A stretch of 64,000 nt of DNA. It comes from Papaver somniferum. Taxonomy: Eukaryota; Streptophyta; Magnoliopsida; Ranunculales; Papaveraceae. The position numbers were made by a program, and so were the translations under genes. Shown piece after piece: positions 21,892-33,458 of this stretch (positions within the stretch are counted from its first letter, which is position 1; every line of letters begins with the position of its first letter). A model generated the notes under the pieces. It saw only the letters and a list, made by a program, of their open reading frames with translations, was not told the origin of the DNA and did not search any database. The stretch lies in the NCBI RefSeq assembly GCF_003573695.1, contig NC_039362.1, forward strand, positions 6,548,088-6,612,087. Reading direction: 5' to 3'.

Positions 21892-23598
21892 TTATCCCAT
21901 ATATGGCTTTATTAAGTTTACAAACATGGTTCGGATATCTCTGATCAACAAACCCTGAGGTTGAGACATATAAACCTCTTGATCCCGAAAACCATGCAAA
22001 AAGACATTTTTAACGTCCAACTGTCGAATAGGCCAAGAGAAAGAAACAACAATGCTTAAAACCAAACGAATAGTAACGGGTTTGATAACCGGACTGAAGG
22101 TTTCTTCACAATCAATACCAAATTGTTGAGTATATCCCTTTGCAAGCAGACGAGACTTGCGACGATCAATGGTACCATCTGATTTACGCTTAACCCGATA
22201 CACCCATTTGCAGCCTATAACGTTCATATGAGGTTGACGAGGAACATACGACCATGTATCATTAATCTGGAGAGCATGGTGTTCATCTTTCATAGAATCT
22301 CTCCACTCTGAAATTTTACATGCTTCACTGTAAGACTTAGGTTCAACAAAAGAATCTTTCATCTCAGAAAGAAAGCAAGAAGCAACAGGATGCTTCGTAA
22401 AAGCAAGTAGATTACCATCACGTAAACGAGTAGTCATTGGATGAAGTGTAGGACCCTGTTGAGGAGGAGAAGAAGTGGAAGCAACAGACTCAGTATCTGG
22501 AGAAGATACCGGGGATGAAGATGCAGAAGAGGTAACTGCTGGAGAATGAGGTTGCGAGAAAGAGGCACTGCTAGAGGACGACGAAGCAGTGGAGAAGGTC
22601 GAAACAAAACCCAATGGAGCTGGTGCTACAATACCAGGAGATGAGGGTAAAACTTCTTGTGTGACTAATGGCAAAACAAACCAAGTGGGAAAAAGTGAAG
22701 TAGTTTCAGGAGGAGCAGCTGGATTGGAAATAGAAATAGGAAAGGAAGACTCATCAAAAAGAACATGTCTAGAGATATAGACACGTTTACTACTCAAATC
22801 AAAACACTTATAACCCTTGTGTTGATTAGAGTAGCCAATGAAGACACACGGTTTTGTTTTGTACTCCATTTTGTTTTTGTTATATGGAACCAGATGAGGG
22901 TAACATAAACAACCAAAAACACGCAGAAAATTGTAGTCAGGTTGATGATTATACAGCTTAAAAAACGGTGAATAACCACCCAGAACAGGAGTAGGCATAC
23001 GATTAATGAGGTAAACAGCTATTGCAAAAGCCTCTGGCCAATAAGACTTAGGCATATGGCTATGATGAAGGAGAGACAGGCATGTTTCAACAATGTGACG
23101 AATCTTGCGCTTAGACACACCATTTTTTTGTGGAGTGTGAGGGCAAGAAAATTGATGTAAAACACTATGATAAGTAAAAAAATCAAGTAAATAATGAGAG
23201 ATATATTCTCCACCTCCATCACTCTGGAATATTTTCAAAGATGTGGAAAACCTATTCTCAGCTTGAGCCTTAAAATTTTTGACACAGTTAAAAACTTGTG
23301 TTTTATTATGCAAAAAATATATCCATGTAAATCTGGAAAAATCATCCACAATGAGAAGAAAATATCGAAAACCAGAATTAGAGATAACTGGAGAAGGACC
23401 CCATAAATCACTATGAACTTTAAAAAGTATATCACCACTTATTGAATCTGATAAAGAAAAGGGAAGCCTATGATGCTTAGCACAAGAAAAACTATTACAT
23501 AAGGTGTGACGTATTATTGAAGGAATAAAAACTAATTTCTGAGAAGCTAAGCTTGAAAGACTTCGATTGTGTAGATGGCCAAGACGCATATGCCACAA
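21892..23598 (-). pseudogene. Copia-2 integrase and RT N-part
   Basis: A 568-codon frame: MRLGHLHNRSL (zinc region), LFKVHSDLWGPSPV, FQSDGGGEY and NGVSKRKIRHIVE supply the integrase DDE residues. A long Ser/Pro linker follows, then RT begins with GCKWVYRVKRKSDGTIDRRK and PIRQLDVKNVFLHG. It ends where a frameshift cuts the RT. Confidence 0.9.
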
Positions 23599-23628
23599 CT
23601 GAGAAGAAGAAAGAGCTGCAACATGACT

Positions 23629-25091
23629 TTAAGCAGCAACTGAAGGAGAAGATGTGTGATAAGAAATAGGACGAATTGAGTATAGACCACCGTTATTGGG
23701 TCCGCTGAGTAGGAGCTTCCCCGTTTGTCGATCCTTAACAGAAAAACCGAATCGATCAAAACACACATAAACATTATAATCTCGAGTTAATTGAGAAACA
23801 TATATAAGATTTTTGGCAATCAACGGGAAATGGAAAACACGATTCAATTATGGAACTATGTGGTGGTGTGAGTAAAGCATTCCCAGTAGTAGGAAGAAGA
23901 TTACCATTACCAACCATAACATGATTGGAACCAGAGTATGCAACTGGTGTAGTGAGCAGGTTAGGATCGGCTGTCATGTGGTTTGTAGCACCTGTATCAT
24001 CATACCAATGTTGATCAAAGGGCGTAGCCTGAAGTTGCATTGCAGCAAACGACTGAGGAAGGTAACGAGCCTGATACGAATGATTGAATATGTGTGGACA
24101 AGTCAATCACGTATGTGCTTTGAAGTCGCAGATTTCACAAGGATGTTTGCTGCTTGAAATCTGTGAAGGAGGCGCACCAAGTATAGACTGCTGCTGTTGG
24201 GGTTGATTACCAAACGAATAGGTTGGAGGTGCAAAGTAACCACCACGTCCGCGTCCACCAGCACCACGACCACCAGCACGATAACCACGACCATTCTTTC
24301 CACCACGACCACCTCTGTAAGAGGTATAACCACCACGGCTGGAATTGTTGGAGAACCGAGAAGGGGAAAATTTTTTGGTAGAAGAAGACGAAAAAGTAGA
24401 ACCGTAGAAGGCAGTGGAAGGAGTAGAGTCTGGTATGGGAAGATTGTAATGAGTGAGACGGATTTCATGGTTGAGAAGCAACGGTTTCAACTCAGAGAAA
24501 GAAGGGAGAGAAGAATGAGTTTCTATGGCGGTTGAGAAGGCTTGATAATCAGGCCCTAGACCTCTTAGAGTGTCAATAACAAGTTCAACATCACTTAATG
24601 GAGCAGAAGATATTAAAAGAGAGTCTTTAGTTGAGGTAATTTTATCAAGGTATGCAGAGATAGAAAGGTTGTCTCTGTGAAGAGTTTGCAGTTGATGACG
24701 AAGTTGAAGAGAGCGAGCTGCAGTTGGAGCAGCGTAGGTATTAGCTAGGTATTGCTAGAGTTCATAGGAAGAAGTGAAATCAGGTATATCTTCAAAACAG
24801 ATTGGGTTAGGGTAGCTTGGAGCCAGCTAAGAAGATGGGTATCAGCTTGAAACCAGGGAAGATACTTAGGGTTTCTTCATTAGCTGAACAAGGAAGATGG
24901 GGAGAGGGAGATTCAACAGTTGGATCTACATGGCTGTAGATGTCATGAGAACGCAGGATGAGAACTATCTGGCGACGCCACTGAATATAGTTTGTTTCAT
25001 CAAGTTTGAAGGAGATGTATGAAGTTTTAAGTTTCAGAGAAGAAGAAGAGGAAGAGATGACAGCATAAGCAGAAGCCGATTCTTTAGACAT
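23629..25091 (-). pseudogene. Copia-2 gag, RGG-type knuckle region and protease
   Basis: 25091-24807 starts with a Ser-rich leader and KLDETNYIQWRRQI (gag). 24490-24107 is Gly/Arg-rich (GGRGAGGRGRGGY) and ends in CEICDFKAHT, part of a knuckle that continues in the next frame. 24106-23774 has the protease site HWYDDTGATNHMT. At least four frame changes or stops separate these pieces. Confidence 0.85.
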
Positions 25092-25159
25092 GGTTATTAG
25101 GTTTGCTAAAGAAGAGAAAAAAAAAGACGAAAAAAGACGGCCCTAATGGCTCTATACCA

Positions 25160-25331
25160 TGAAAGTGTATGAACTCTCTTAACCCTAAACTGGTTTTGAG
25201 ATGACTATTTATATTAATCAAGTATACTTAGATTGCCCTTTAGGCAAGTAAGCAATATTGTACATCAGTATTACACGGCTTATAGATAGTACGGTAGTCC
25301 TAGGTTACACCAACAGAGTCTTGTGTTAACA
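25160..25331 (-). repeat. 5' LTR of Copia-2
   Basis: 172 bp. On the minus strand it is followed within one or two bases by the tRNA primer site (tggtatagagcc, 25148-25160). Confidence 0.92.
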
Positions 25332-25390
25332 GCCCCATCTGTGGGTGATACCCGACTTGAAGCTACGTTTCAAGAAGCTATTACCAAGAT

Positions 25391-28040
25391 TCTTAGATTT
25401 TGATATGCATATCAAATCTAAGATGAATATCATTGATTACAAAAACATTATAAAGATTAAATCAATGATAAACATAAATTAATCATAAAGAAATTAACCT
25501 ACATACCAAAATCAAATGGAGGAGACAAGTATTAAAGTGGTTCGGCATTAATGGCCTACGTCCACTGACAAACCCCGTAGGGTGAAATATTATTGATCTT
25601 CAGATGATTTCTCTGAGATACCTTACATTTACATTGTAATTCCTATTTATATGAGTAATAGGATAAACAAGAATGAGTAAACCTAGAACAAACTTATTGT
25701 GTTGACTAGGTGAAGCTTATCTAGAGATTTACATGCTAGATTTGTTACTGACTTGGTCTTCTTTTGTTACCCACTTGGTCTTCTTATGTGCACATACCTT
25801 GACTCCAGTATCCTAACTTGCCATATATTCCAACACCCCCCCTCAAGTTGGACACGGAGGGAACTGAAGTGTGCAACTTGAAAAGAAACCTTGTAACCAA
25901 ACTTTGTATAATGTACTTCGACCATGGCATATGATCTTCATTCACGGACCTTGCTATGATCTTCATTCACGAACCTTGGGCTTTCTTAAAGCCTGCAATT
26001 TGATTTTTTTTTTTTTTTTGTTTTCTTAAATATCTTCTTCCACAGGAGTTCATGAAAAGCCTTACGAAATATACGAGAAGGTAGGACAGATTGAAATTAA
26101 ATATTTCATGATAAGAAAATTTTGGAATGAGTCAAATCTCCCGTGATGTGGGAAATATTTTAGAAAATAAACGGCTATTAATGCCAACTCGACCAAACAT
26201 CTGGACTTGCCTAATAAGCACCAGAGAAGGGTAAGACAATTGTAAATGGGTTTGACTGAATAAGTAAACAAATCCCAAAGTTTTGTTTTCATCTTACCCT
26301 AACATACGTAAGAGACCTCATTCCTTTTGAATAAGGTTTGCTGTGATTATGGGATCAACCATGAGAAACTACTTGTGATTGTAGTGGAAAAGACGAGAGA
26401 TTATACCAACAAGAATGATAAACAATTATTGGAATAAAAACGGTTTGGATGAGATGCAAAACAGATTTTGATAAAAAAAAAAAAGATTTGATCAAGGACA
26501 CAAAAAATCAGATCTGATTATATCTCATGGACACAAAAGATTCAATGACCAGAAAGGGAAAATGGATTTGATTTACATCATAATCAGACTTAAATAATCA
26601 ATGTTTAGGATATTTGACTAAACATGAGAGATATATTGGGTGGACTATAGAAAATATGGAAAATATTTTCAGATAAATATTAGATCACCAAAATATTGTG
26701 ATTTTGGGAATGAATTAATCAAATAATCAATGTTTAGGATATTGATTTTGATTATGTCGAGAGAGAACAACAGTTTAGAGTTGTTGTTTAATATATACCA
26801 AACCCATTTTCAATATGATTTCGCTGATCAAGTGACTGAAGATCAGTACTACATCTTTGATTTAGGTAGGTAAATAAAAGAGATTAGAGCAGTACTAGAA
26901 GGCGATGACTGCGGATTAAACAAGATATACTATGTTGACATACTTTCTCATAAATAAAGCAACATATTTCGGAGAAAGAATATATTAGATATACTCTTGA
27001 AATATATTTTGAACAAAAATGGAAACAGAATTGATTTCCTGGAATAGAAAGATATGCGAAGATTTTACATCTTTAAATCTAAAGAAAATGAAAGTTATTT
27101 TATAAGGAAACAAAAAATAACTTCATTGATTTTGAAAAATGGATGATTATTGTATAGTTGCACAAAGTGCAACCCAAGGACAAATAATAGGGATCTTGCG
27201 GTGAACAATGGCAAGAATATTGATATTTAGAAATTCCTATTTTTTGGAATTGAAAATGTTAATTATTTCCGGAACTTTCAAAAGGAAATAACACCATTGA
27301 CTTTCATGAAGAAAATCATGAATAGTGGTATCATGCGAGAGTATCACGCAGTGAAAAACAACAAGAAATATAATTGATAATGAAGACAGAGTTGCCAGAA
27401 ACCAGTTAAGTGGTGAAGCAAACTATACGTCTGTTCATATGAAAGAATGATTTTAGTTTTGGATGATCGACTAAAATCAAAAAAAAAAAAAAACTTTGTA
27501 GTGTTAGGAAATCCACACAAAGTGACAGAACTTAAGCAAAAAACTTTGAAAAACTCCATCAAAGAATAAGGAAGCGAAAGAGATTGGATCGAGAGCATTT
27601 CTGCTCTGATACCATCTTAGATTTTGATATACATATCAAATCTAAGATGAATATCATTGATTACAAAAACATTATAAAGATTAAATCAATGATAAACATA
27701 AATTAATCATAAAGAAATTAACCTACATACCAAAATCAAATGGAGGAGACAAGTATTAAAGTGGTTCGGCATTAATGGCCTACGTCCACTGACAAACCCC
27801 GTAGGGTGAAATACTATTGATCTTCAGATGATTTCTCTGAGATACCTTACATTTACATTGTAATTCCTATTTATATGAGTAATAGGATAAACAAGAATGA
27901 GTAAACCTAGAACAAACTTATTGTGTTGACTAGGTGAAGCTTATCTAGAGATTTACATGCTAGATTTGTTACTGACTTGGTCTTCTTTTGTTACCCACTT
28001 GGTCTTCTTATGTGCACATACCTTGCCATATAATTTATTA
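25391..28040 (-). mobile_element. Non-autonomous LTR element X (left half of an opposed pair)
   Basis: The left LTR 25391-25835 begins 'tcttagatttt' and ends 'ttccaaca'. Next to it is the minus-strand polypurine tract (read as ccccccctcaa). The interior 25836-27602 has no recognisable gag or pol. It ends in a minus-strand primer site (gctctgatacca on plus, 27603-27614), then a second LTR copy from 27615. That LTR lacks the proper outer end: near 28030 it runs into the LTR end of element Y. Confidence 0.85.
27615..28040. repeat. Shared central LTR between elements X and Y
   Basis: Closely matches 25391-25835 for about 410 bp, then switches to 'ataatttatta', the end of the Y-type LTR (compare 29711-29719). 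It is bordered by primer-binding sites pointing outward in both directions (27603-27614 on minus, 28041-28052 on plus). Confidence 0.85.
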
Positions 28041-29719
28041 TGGTATCAGAGCGGGGAGATCCGCTCAATTGCTTCCGCTTTCTATTTTTCGTTATCGTTT
28101 TCATCAATTTTGTTCATTATAATCATCGATAGTAGTCTGTTTTTCCCTATCTATGATTATTTATGTTCCATCAGAGTTGTAGCAAAATAACTCTTCCTTT
28201 ATGGACGATTCTGTCAACAGTTGGCGTATATCACAAATCTTTCATTATGAAAAGTAGTTTCTGTTTCTAAGCAAGAAATACTGTTTTGCTTCTAATTTAG
28301 TCAACTGATTCTATCTTTGTTATGGGTCACAAAAATCACAGAGATGATGTTTTCATATTATCAACTGTTTCCAACAGTACTCAAGGCCAAGCTTCCATGG
28401 TGGCTTGACCAACAATCCATGTGCTCTCATACGTTGAGTTTCTTTTTTGATAACTTAATATATTTTTTTTTTCATCATACTCATTATCTGAGTTTCTATC
28501 CATACCTTACAAGTCTTCATGGTAGTATGGATCTTAATTTTTTTTCTCTATTTAGTTCATTGCATCTTTGAATTCTCCGTTAAAGATGCAATCTCAGTCT
28601 TCTGTGACTTCTATCCATCATATTCTATGCCGAATATTGTTCAAATATATTTTTGGATATCAAATCCTTTTTTTTTTTCCCGAACATCTTTCATATCTTG
28701 GGAAATTATCCAAATCACGACTAATATCATCAGTGAACAAAGAAAATATTGTTCTCTCTCAGCATCTCAACATCATAAGTTTCAAGTAAAGAGGTGGTAT
28801 AGTACTCACGTTTTGGCATAAAAAAAAAATTTGTGGGTTCTATAATCTTTATCATTATTGTACTGTACATCGCATCAACGTATGCTTTTGAGTCTATCAG
28901 TACATATCACTTTCAGTGATTGTCATTCTAAACGAGGTTTTATCTTGTTCTCAAAATTTGTTTGTTCATTCTCTCAAGAACATTCAAATCAATTCTGAAA
29001 ATATTTTCTATTTTCGAACTTCTTGCCATTTTTGGTAATCAAGATAAGTTTCAAAATCAAGTCAAGACCTGTTTCAGCAGTTCGATGCTCGTTTTGCCTC
29101 ATTATTGTGTGTCTTAATTGAAAATCCAGTTCGTCTCAAGCGTGATCTTCGAAGTCCAAGTACAAGATATGGAGGAAGATATTGAAGAAGAACAATCAAA
29201 TTGCAGCTTTTAATTACATGAGAAAGCCAGCTCATAAAGTTCAATCGCCATGGTCCGTGAAAGAAGATCATATACCATTATCGAAGTACGTTATACAAAG
29301 TTTCTTTACAAGGTTTCTTTTCAAGATGTTGTCCAAGTTGCACACTTCAATTCTCTCCGTGTCCAACTTGTGGGGGGGTGTTGGAATATACGGTGCATTA
29401 TAGATCAAGAAGACCAAGTCTGTAACAATACCTTCTAGATTATAGGATCAAGTCAGCTAGTAAATCCTCTAATGTAGATAGATAAGTTTCACCTAGTCAA
29501 AGATATGGTTTGTTTCTTTATCTTCTAGGTCCATATCCTATCAACTATAAATAGGATCAATCTTGTAAATGTAAAATATCCCAGCAAGCCTGGAGATCAA
29601 TCCAATTCACCCTACGGGGTTTCTCAGTGGATGTAGGTCAGTGACCGAACCACTTTAAACATTGTCTTCTTTGATTTCTGTTTTCCGATCTATGAACCCT
29701 CGATATCCATAATTTATTA
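28041..29719 (+). mobile_element. Non-autonomous LTR element Y (right half of an opposed pair)
   Basis: It starts with the primer site tggtatcagagc. The interior to 29370 has no gag or pol and only short, unconvincing ORFs. A strong polypurine tract (tgggggggtg) comes next, then an LTR beginning TGTTGGAATATA (29379-29719). The last 200 bp before the tract are the reverse complement of the matching part of X (for example 'gatcatataccat', 'cacacttcaattc'), so X and Y belong to one family in opposite orientation. Confidence 0.82.
29379..29719 (+). repeat. 3' LTR of element Y
   Basis: 341 bp, TGTTGGAATATA...AATTTATTA. It shares blocks with the X LTR ('caccctacggggttt', 'gtggatgtaggtc', 'gaaccacttta') but is more diverged than X's two LTR copies are from each other. 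Confidence 0.8.
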
Positions 29720-29879
29720 TGTTTAAAAGGGTTATTGTCTTTGCAACGTTTTTGTATTTTTAAACTTCCCCAAAAATGTCAAACTTTGTGAATCCTTTCT
29801 GGAGATGAGAAGAAAAGATTCATGCAGGAAGAAATTACAGCCAGATGAAGAAGATGCTTGTGAATCTCCCCTAGAAAGG

Positions 29880-30587
29880 AACTGCAAATGCATAGCCCCA
29901 TTGTGAAGATACAATCTGGCTTGCTGAATGGCATATCAAATTGGAAGGTATGTATTTTCGAATAGAAACATCGTAGGAAGTTTGTTATTTTTTGTTGTGG
30001 GTTTTTATTTCTCTTAGCTTCAATTTATTTGTAGGTTGTTGGTCACATAGCTTTTGGCAAATAAAGGTGACAGCTAGGTGCTTATTTCAAGTTGGAACAT
30101 GGATGGTTTATCGTTTATGTCTGACTACAATTTAAATTTTCTGTAACAGTTTTAAGAGGGACATGGATGGTTTATTGTTTATGTCTGACTACAATTCAAA
30201 TTTTCTGTAACAGTTCTACACGCAGTAACCGACTCCTTCAGCTCCTTGTTAGAGTTTCTGCTATTGCCCATCATTCTGGGTATTTTGAATGTCTAGATTC
30301 CTGGGATGGCTTATAAGATATGAAAGCAATTTAATAAGGTGTCTGTTTTCTGTTTTCTGAACCTTGTTATATCATAGATTCATTATCTTATTCTTCTTTC
30401 TCAATTCCTTGTTTTCTGTTGAACAGAGTGGTCATATATTTGTGGAGCTTTCTTCCTTCAAAAATGATGAAGGCCCCTGGAAGAAATTAATGTATACCAA
30501 GGCCAAGGGCATTGTTTGAGAGAGACCTTTCTTCTTACTTTAGGTATCTCAGAGGAGGAGGTGAGTGGCACTGGTTGTTGTGGTTAA
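29880..30587. other. Intergenic, possible decayed exons
   Basis: Homology to unit A stops near 29885. A GT-AG pair could join a short frame near 29890-29935 to one near 30427-30520 (HIFVELSSFKNDEGPW), but no family is recognised. A roughly 45-bp stretch is duplicated ('ttatgtctgactacaatt...' near 30115 and 30175). Nothing else is supported. Confidence 0.3.
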
Positions 30588-30976
30588 TGTTAGAAATCCA
30601 TTGACCTAACTAACCTCGAAAATCGGCTTGCAAGATTAGGGTTGTCCAAGACTTATTAAGCATGGAACCAAGGTTTTCCTAGGCGATGTGGTACTATTTA
30701 GCACCCCCCTCAACGACTAGGGCTACACAGAGCCACGGACACACACTGACGGGGATACGGAGTGGTACGGAAACCACGAATGCACACTGGCAGGGATACG
30801 GAATGGTACGGAAACCACGGACACACGGGTAGCGTTAAGACGGGCCTGGCTGTGATACCATGTTACAAACCTATGGACCTAACTAACCTCGAAAACTGGA
30901 TTGTAAGGTTAGGGTTGCCCAAGGCTTATTAAGCATGTAACCTAGGTTGTCCTAGGCGATGTATAACTATTTAACA
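30588..30976 (-). mobile_element. TRIM (miniature LTR retrotransposon)
   Basis: 389 bp in total. Two 116-bp LTRs (30588-30703 and 30861-30976) begin TGTTA and end TTTA(G/A)CA. The minus strand has a tRNA-Met-like primer site next to the 5' LTR (plus 'gctgtgatacca', 30849-30860) and a polypurine tract (plus 'cccccctcaac') next to the 3' LTR. The flanks gttaa / attaa fit a 5-bp target duplication with one change. There is no coding capacity, as expected of TRIMs, which are moved in trans. Confidence 0.9.
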
Positions 30977-31340
30977 ATTAACATTGGGTTAATTTTTCGG
31001 GTGTGGAAGCTTTTTTTTTTTTTTTTTCTCGTCAATAGGTGTGGAAGCTGAAGCAAACTAAATGAGTAAACGTTAATATGGTACGATTGTTACCCAAACA
31101 CTTTCTTGATGTTCTTTTGGATTGTCTACATTTTATGGTAATTTGTGATTTTTTGTTTCAGTTTTCTGAAACAAGTCCCATGAAGTGAAACTAAGATTCA
31201 GTTGTTGGTGTGAATGTTGAAATATTGAACATAATTGAATCTTAGTATTTTCATTATGTGGTCTATGAAACGCGTTTGCTTGATAGTTGAAAAGAATGGT
31301 TAGTGTTTGAAAATAGTTGGTTAAGAGATTTTTCATTTTA
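30977..31340. other. AT-rich DNA, no gene seen
   Basis: Contains a 19-base poly-T run near 31013 and an 'aaacttt'-type AT-rich background. The 'ttttaaaatgtcttattttg' word near 31340 also occurs near 8667, so it is a dispersed repeat. No coding or structured feature is supported. Confidence 0.4.
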
Positions 31341-31839
31341 TTTTAAAATGTCTTATTTTGGCAGGACACTAATCGTATTTGTAATGGATTCACAACAACC
31401 GTTTTCATGTACAAATGGGATGGTTCTGTTATTGATTCCATGAAATTTTGATCTCTTACACTGTTACAAAAATTATTAATGCACCGCAGAATTTGACAAC
31501 ACCAGGACAACCCCTCACATTGAAGAAGGTGTGGCGTGTGCGGTCCATACTCTGTCATTACCCATACGTAAGAATGAGCTATAGAACGATTACCAACTAA
31601 GCAGGGGCATCCTTTCAACACACTCGGTTCTTTGTATAGCGATCAAAATCACTTGGCAGCAGTAATTCCTCAAACCTTTCGTTGTCGTTGTTAAGGTGGA
31701 AAGAGTGTATGATGTCTGTACGGTAGTCTCCTAACCAGTGAAGGCATCCATCAAGATAAGTACCAGTTTTTCTGTAAAGTGGGTGACGACAAGGGGCCTT
31801 TCCAATGCACTTCCATGAATTTGTTCTTAATGTATAAAC

Positions 31840-32761
31840 TGTTGTGACTGTAACAACAAAACACTAAAAGAAGATGTTAGAAATAAATTTCTGAAAGGTA
31901 AATAAACACTCAATGGACAGCAAACAGAAGACAGAGTCACGTGTTCAACACGCTGTCCTTAACACGATAGTTAACTGGTATGCCTCAAGAATGAGTGATG
32001 TCTATACCTTGTGGTCAAGTCGTATCCAGGATAAAACTGCCTGTTGCAAGCACTGTTAACACTACAGTACTTGCCCACTCTTACGAACTCAACAATAATA
32101 GCACAGAAAAGAAAAACCACTCAGAGGGAGAGAGACGAAAAGAAGAGGATAGTAGCTCTTCTGGACACAAATTGGAATAAAGAAAACATTCGGTTTATAT
32201 AGGGGAGAAGAGAGATGGTCGAGAGTAATGTGCATTAAGTGCAAATTAATGAGAGAATAAATCAGTAATAAAAACAGAAGAATTTTTCATTGATTCAGTA
32301 TTTTCTAAAACGGTCAAAAACAGCTATGCACATTATGTCGACATAAATATAAAACCGGAAAGAAAATTAATCCCACCCGGGTAAGACGACCCCCACAATT
32401 AAGACAAAATTTATTTTAATTTTAAAATATTCCAGGAAATATTCAAAGGAAATTTTGCCAAAAAGGTAAGTCTAGGTTGACCTGTCCACGGCGGTGGCAC
32501 GAGCCCGAACTTTAAGCCCAAGCCTTAATGAAAACAAAAATATTTCGACCCACCCGTTCCACCGACATTGTTTTACTAACTATCCATAAAGGAATAGCTA
32601 TATAGTGGATCTCCTCTTTAGTTATACCCAATATGGGACTAAATGACCTATTTCATTCACTCATATAAAATGAGTAAGAGATCTTAGAGACCCAAAGGTC
32701 CTAAGTTCCATTCCCACCAAGACCATAAAATCAAAACATTAAAAACTCATTTTCTCCAACA
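31840..32761 (-). repeat. 3' LTR of Copia-3 (922 bp)
   Basis: Starts TGTTGTGACTGTAAC and ends CTCCAACA in plus reading. Its first 204 bp are the sequence that forms both arms of the palindromic 5' LTR. Confidence 0.9.
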
Positions 32762-33458
32762 ATCCCCCACATTAATGAAATATCGATAAAATCAGAAAAC
32801 GGAAAGCGAGAAATACCACTTAGGCAAGAGGTATCCATGAGGTCTTGAACCTTTCCTTAATGAGAAATTGCCGGAACTACTTGATGGACAGTGAACGAGA
32901 TGTCTTGAACTTCCATCGTTTGGTGTAATCCGCGATAATAACCACGCGTGATATCTCTCTAGGTGATGTCAGGTCCGTGCCGTTGTGTCTTTTTGGCCCT
33001 GGAAAATTCCCGTTTCTCAGAATGCTCTAGAGAATCAGCTTTATTCTCATAGGAAGCGACCCACTTCCACATTCAGATAAGTGAGTTCCATCAAAAGTGT
33101 TTACTGCTACACCCCACTTCAATCTTAAACTGAAACTATAGAACTCATTAAAACTTAGTTAAAAGTCATCCTTCACATGTAGTCACACGATCACGTCTAC
33201 ACCATAGGGAAAGGGAAGAGAATGAAATTCTATGATAGTGTTTACGTTGACCCGCCATAAATTAGTTGTCTCATTCAAAACCTTGATCTTGGGATCTCCA
33301 GTCAACAAGGTTGAGTACCCTTCATGGCAAGTTTATTTAATGAGCCTAAACCCCATCCCCTTCGATGCATTACTAACTATCTCTTTGGACAAACCTTTCG
33401 TCAAAGGGTCCGCGATATTCTCCTTAGACTTTAACCATTCAATGGAAATAACGCCTTT
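32762..33458 (-). other. Non-coding 3' region of Copia-3
   Basis: Lies between the RNase H frame and the polypurine tract. It has no convincing coding sequence; the overlapping plus-strand frames are chance openings. Confidence 0.6.

Larger units (their letters stand above)
20605..25331 (-). mobile_element. Copia-2: Ty1/copia element with 172-bp LTRs
   Basis: 4727 bp bounded by equal 172-bp LTRs (20605-20776 and 25160-25331; TGAAAG...TTAACA). A near-identical 5-bp flank (gcccg / gcccc) suggests a target duplication with one change. On the minus strand a primer-binding site resembling initiator-Met (tggtatagagcc) follows the 5' LTR, and a polypurine tract (tgtgggagggtg) precedes the 3' LTR. 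Coding order is gag, protease, integrase, RT, RNase H. Several frameshifts make it inactive. It is unrelated in LTR to Copia-1 and Copia-3. Confidence 0.93.
20205..29870 (+). pseudogene. MTR4/HEN2-like DSHCT fragment, unit B (split by two insertions)
   Basis: Host sequence is in three blocks. Block 20205-20604 has VDELMLTELMFKGVFNRVTAEEMISLLSCF-like coding, better framed than A in this part. Block 25332-25390 contains 'gtgggtgatacccgacttgaagc'. Block 29723-29870 contains 'gaaaagattcatgcaggaag'. Together they follow the same order as 7443-8041. Copia-2 sits between the first two and an opposed LTR-element pair between the last two. The fragment has internal deletions (near 20450) and cannot encode a product. 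Confidence 0.75.

Noticed and set aside
24103..24468. Val-rich 121-codon ORF
   Set aside because: Alternate frame of the Gly/Arg-rich gag region of Copia-2.
27957..28821. Phe/Leu-rich ORFs inside elements X and Y
   Set aside because: AT-rich composition, no motif, and they overlap the LTR and leader; treated as chance.
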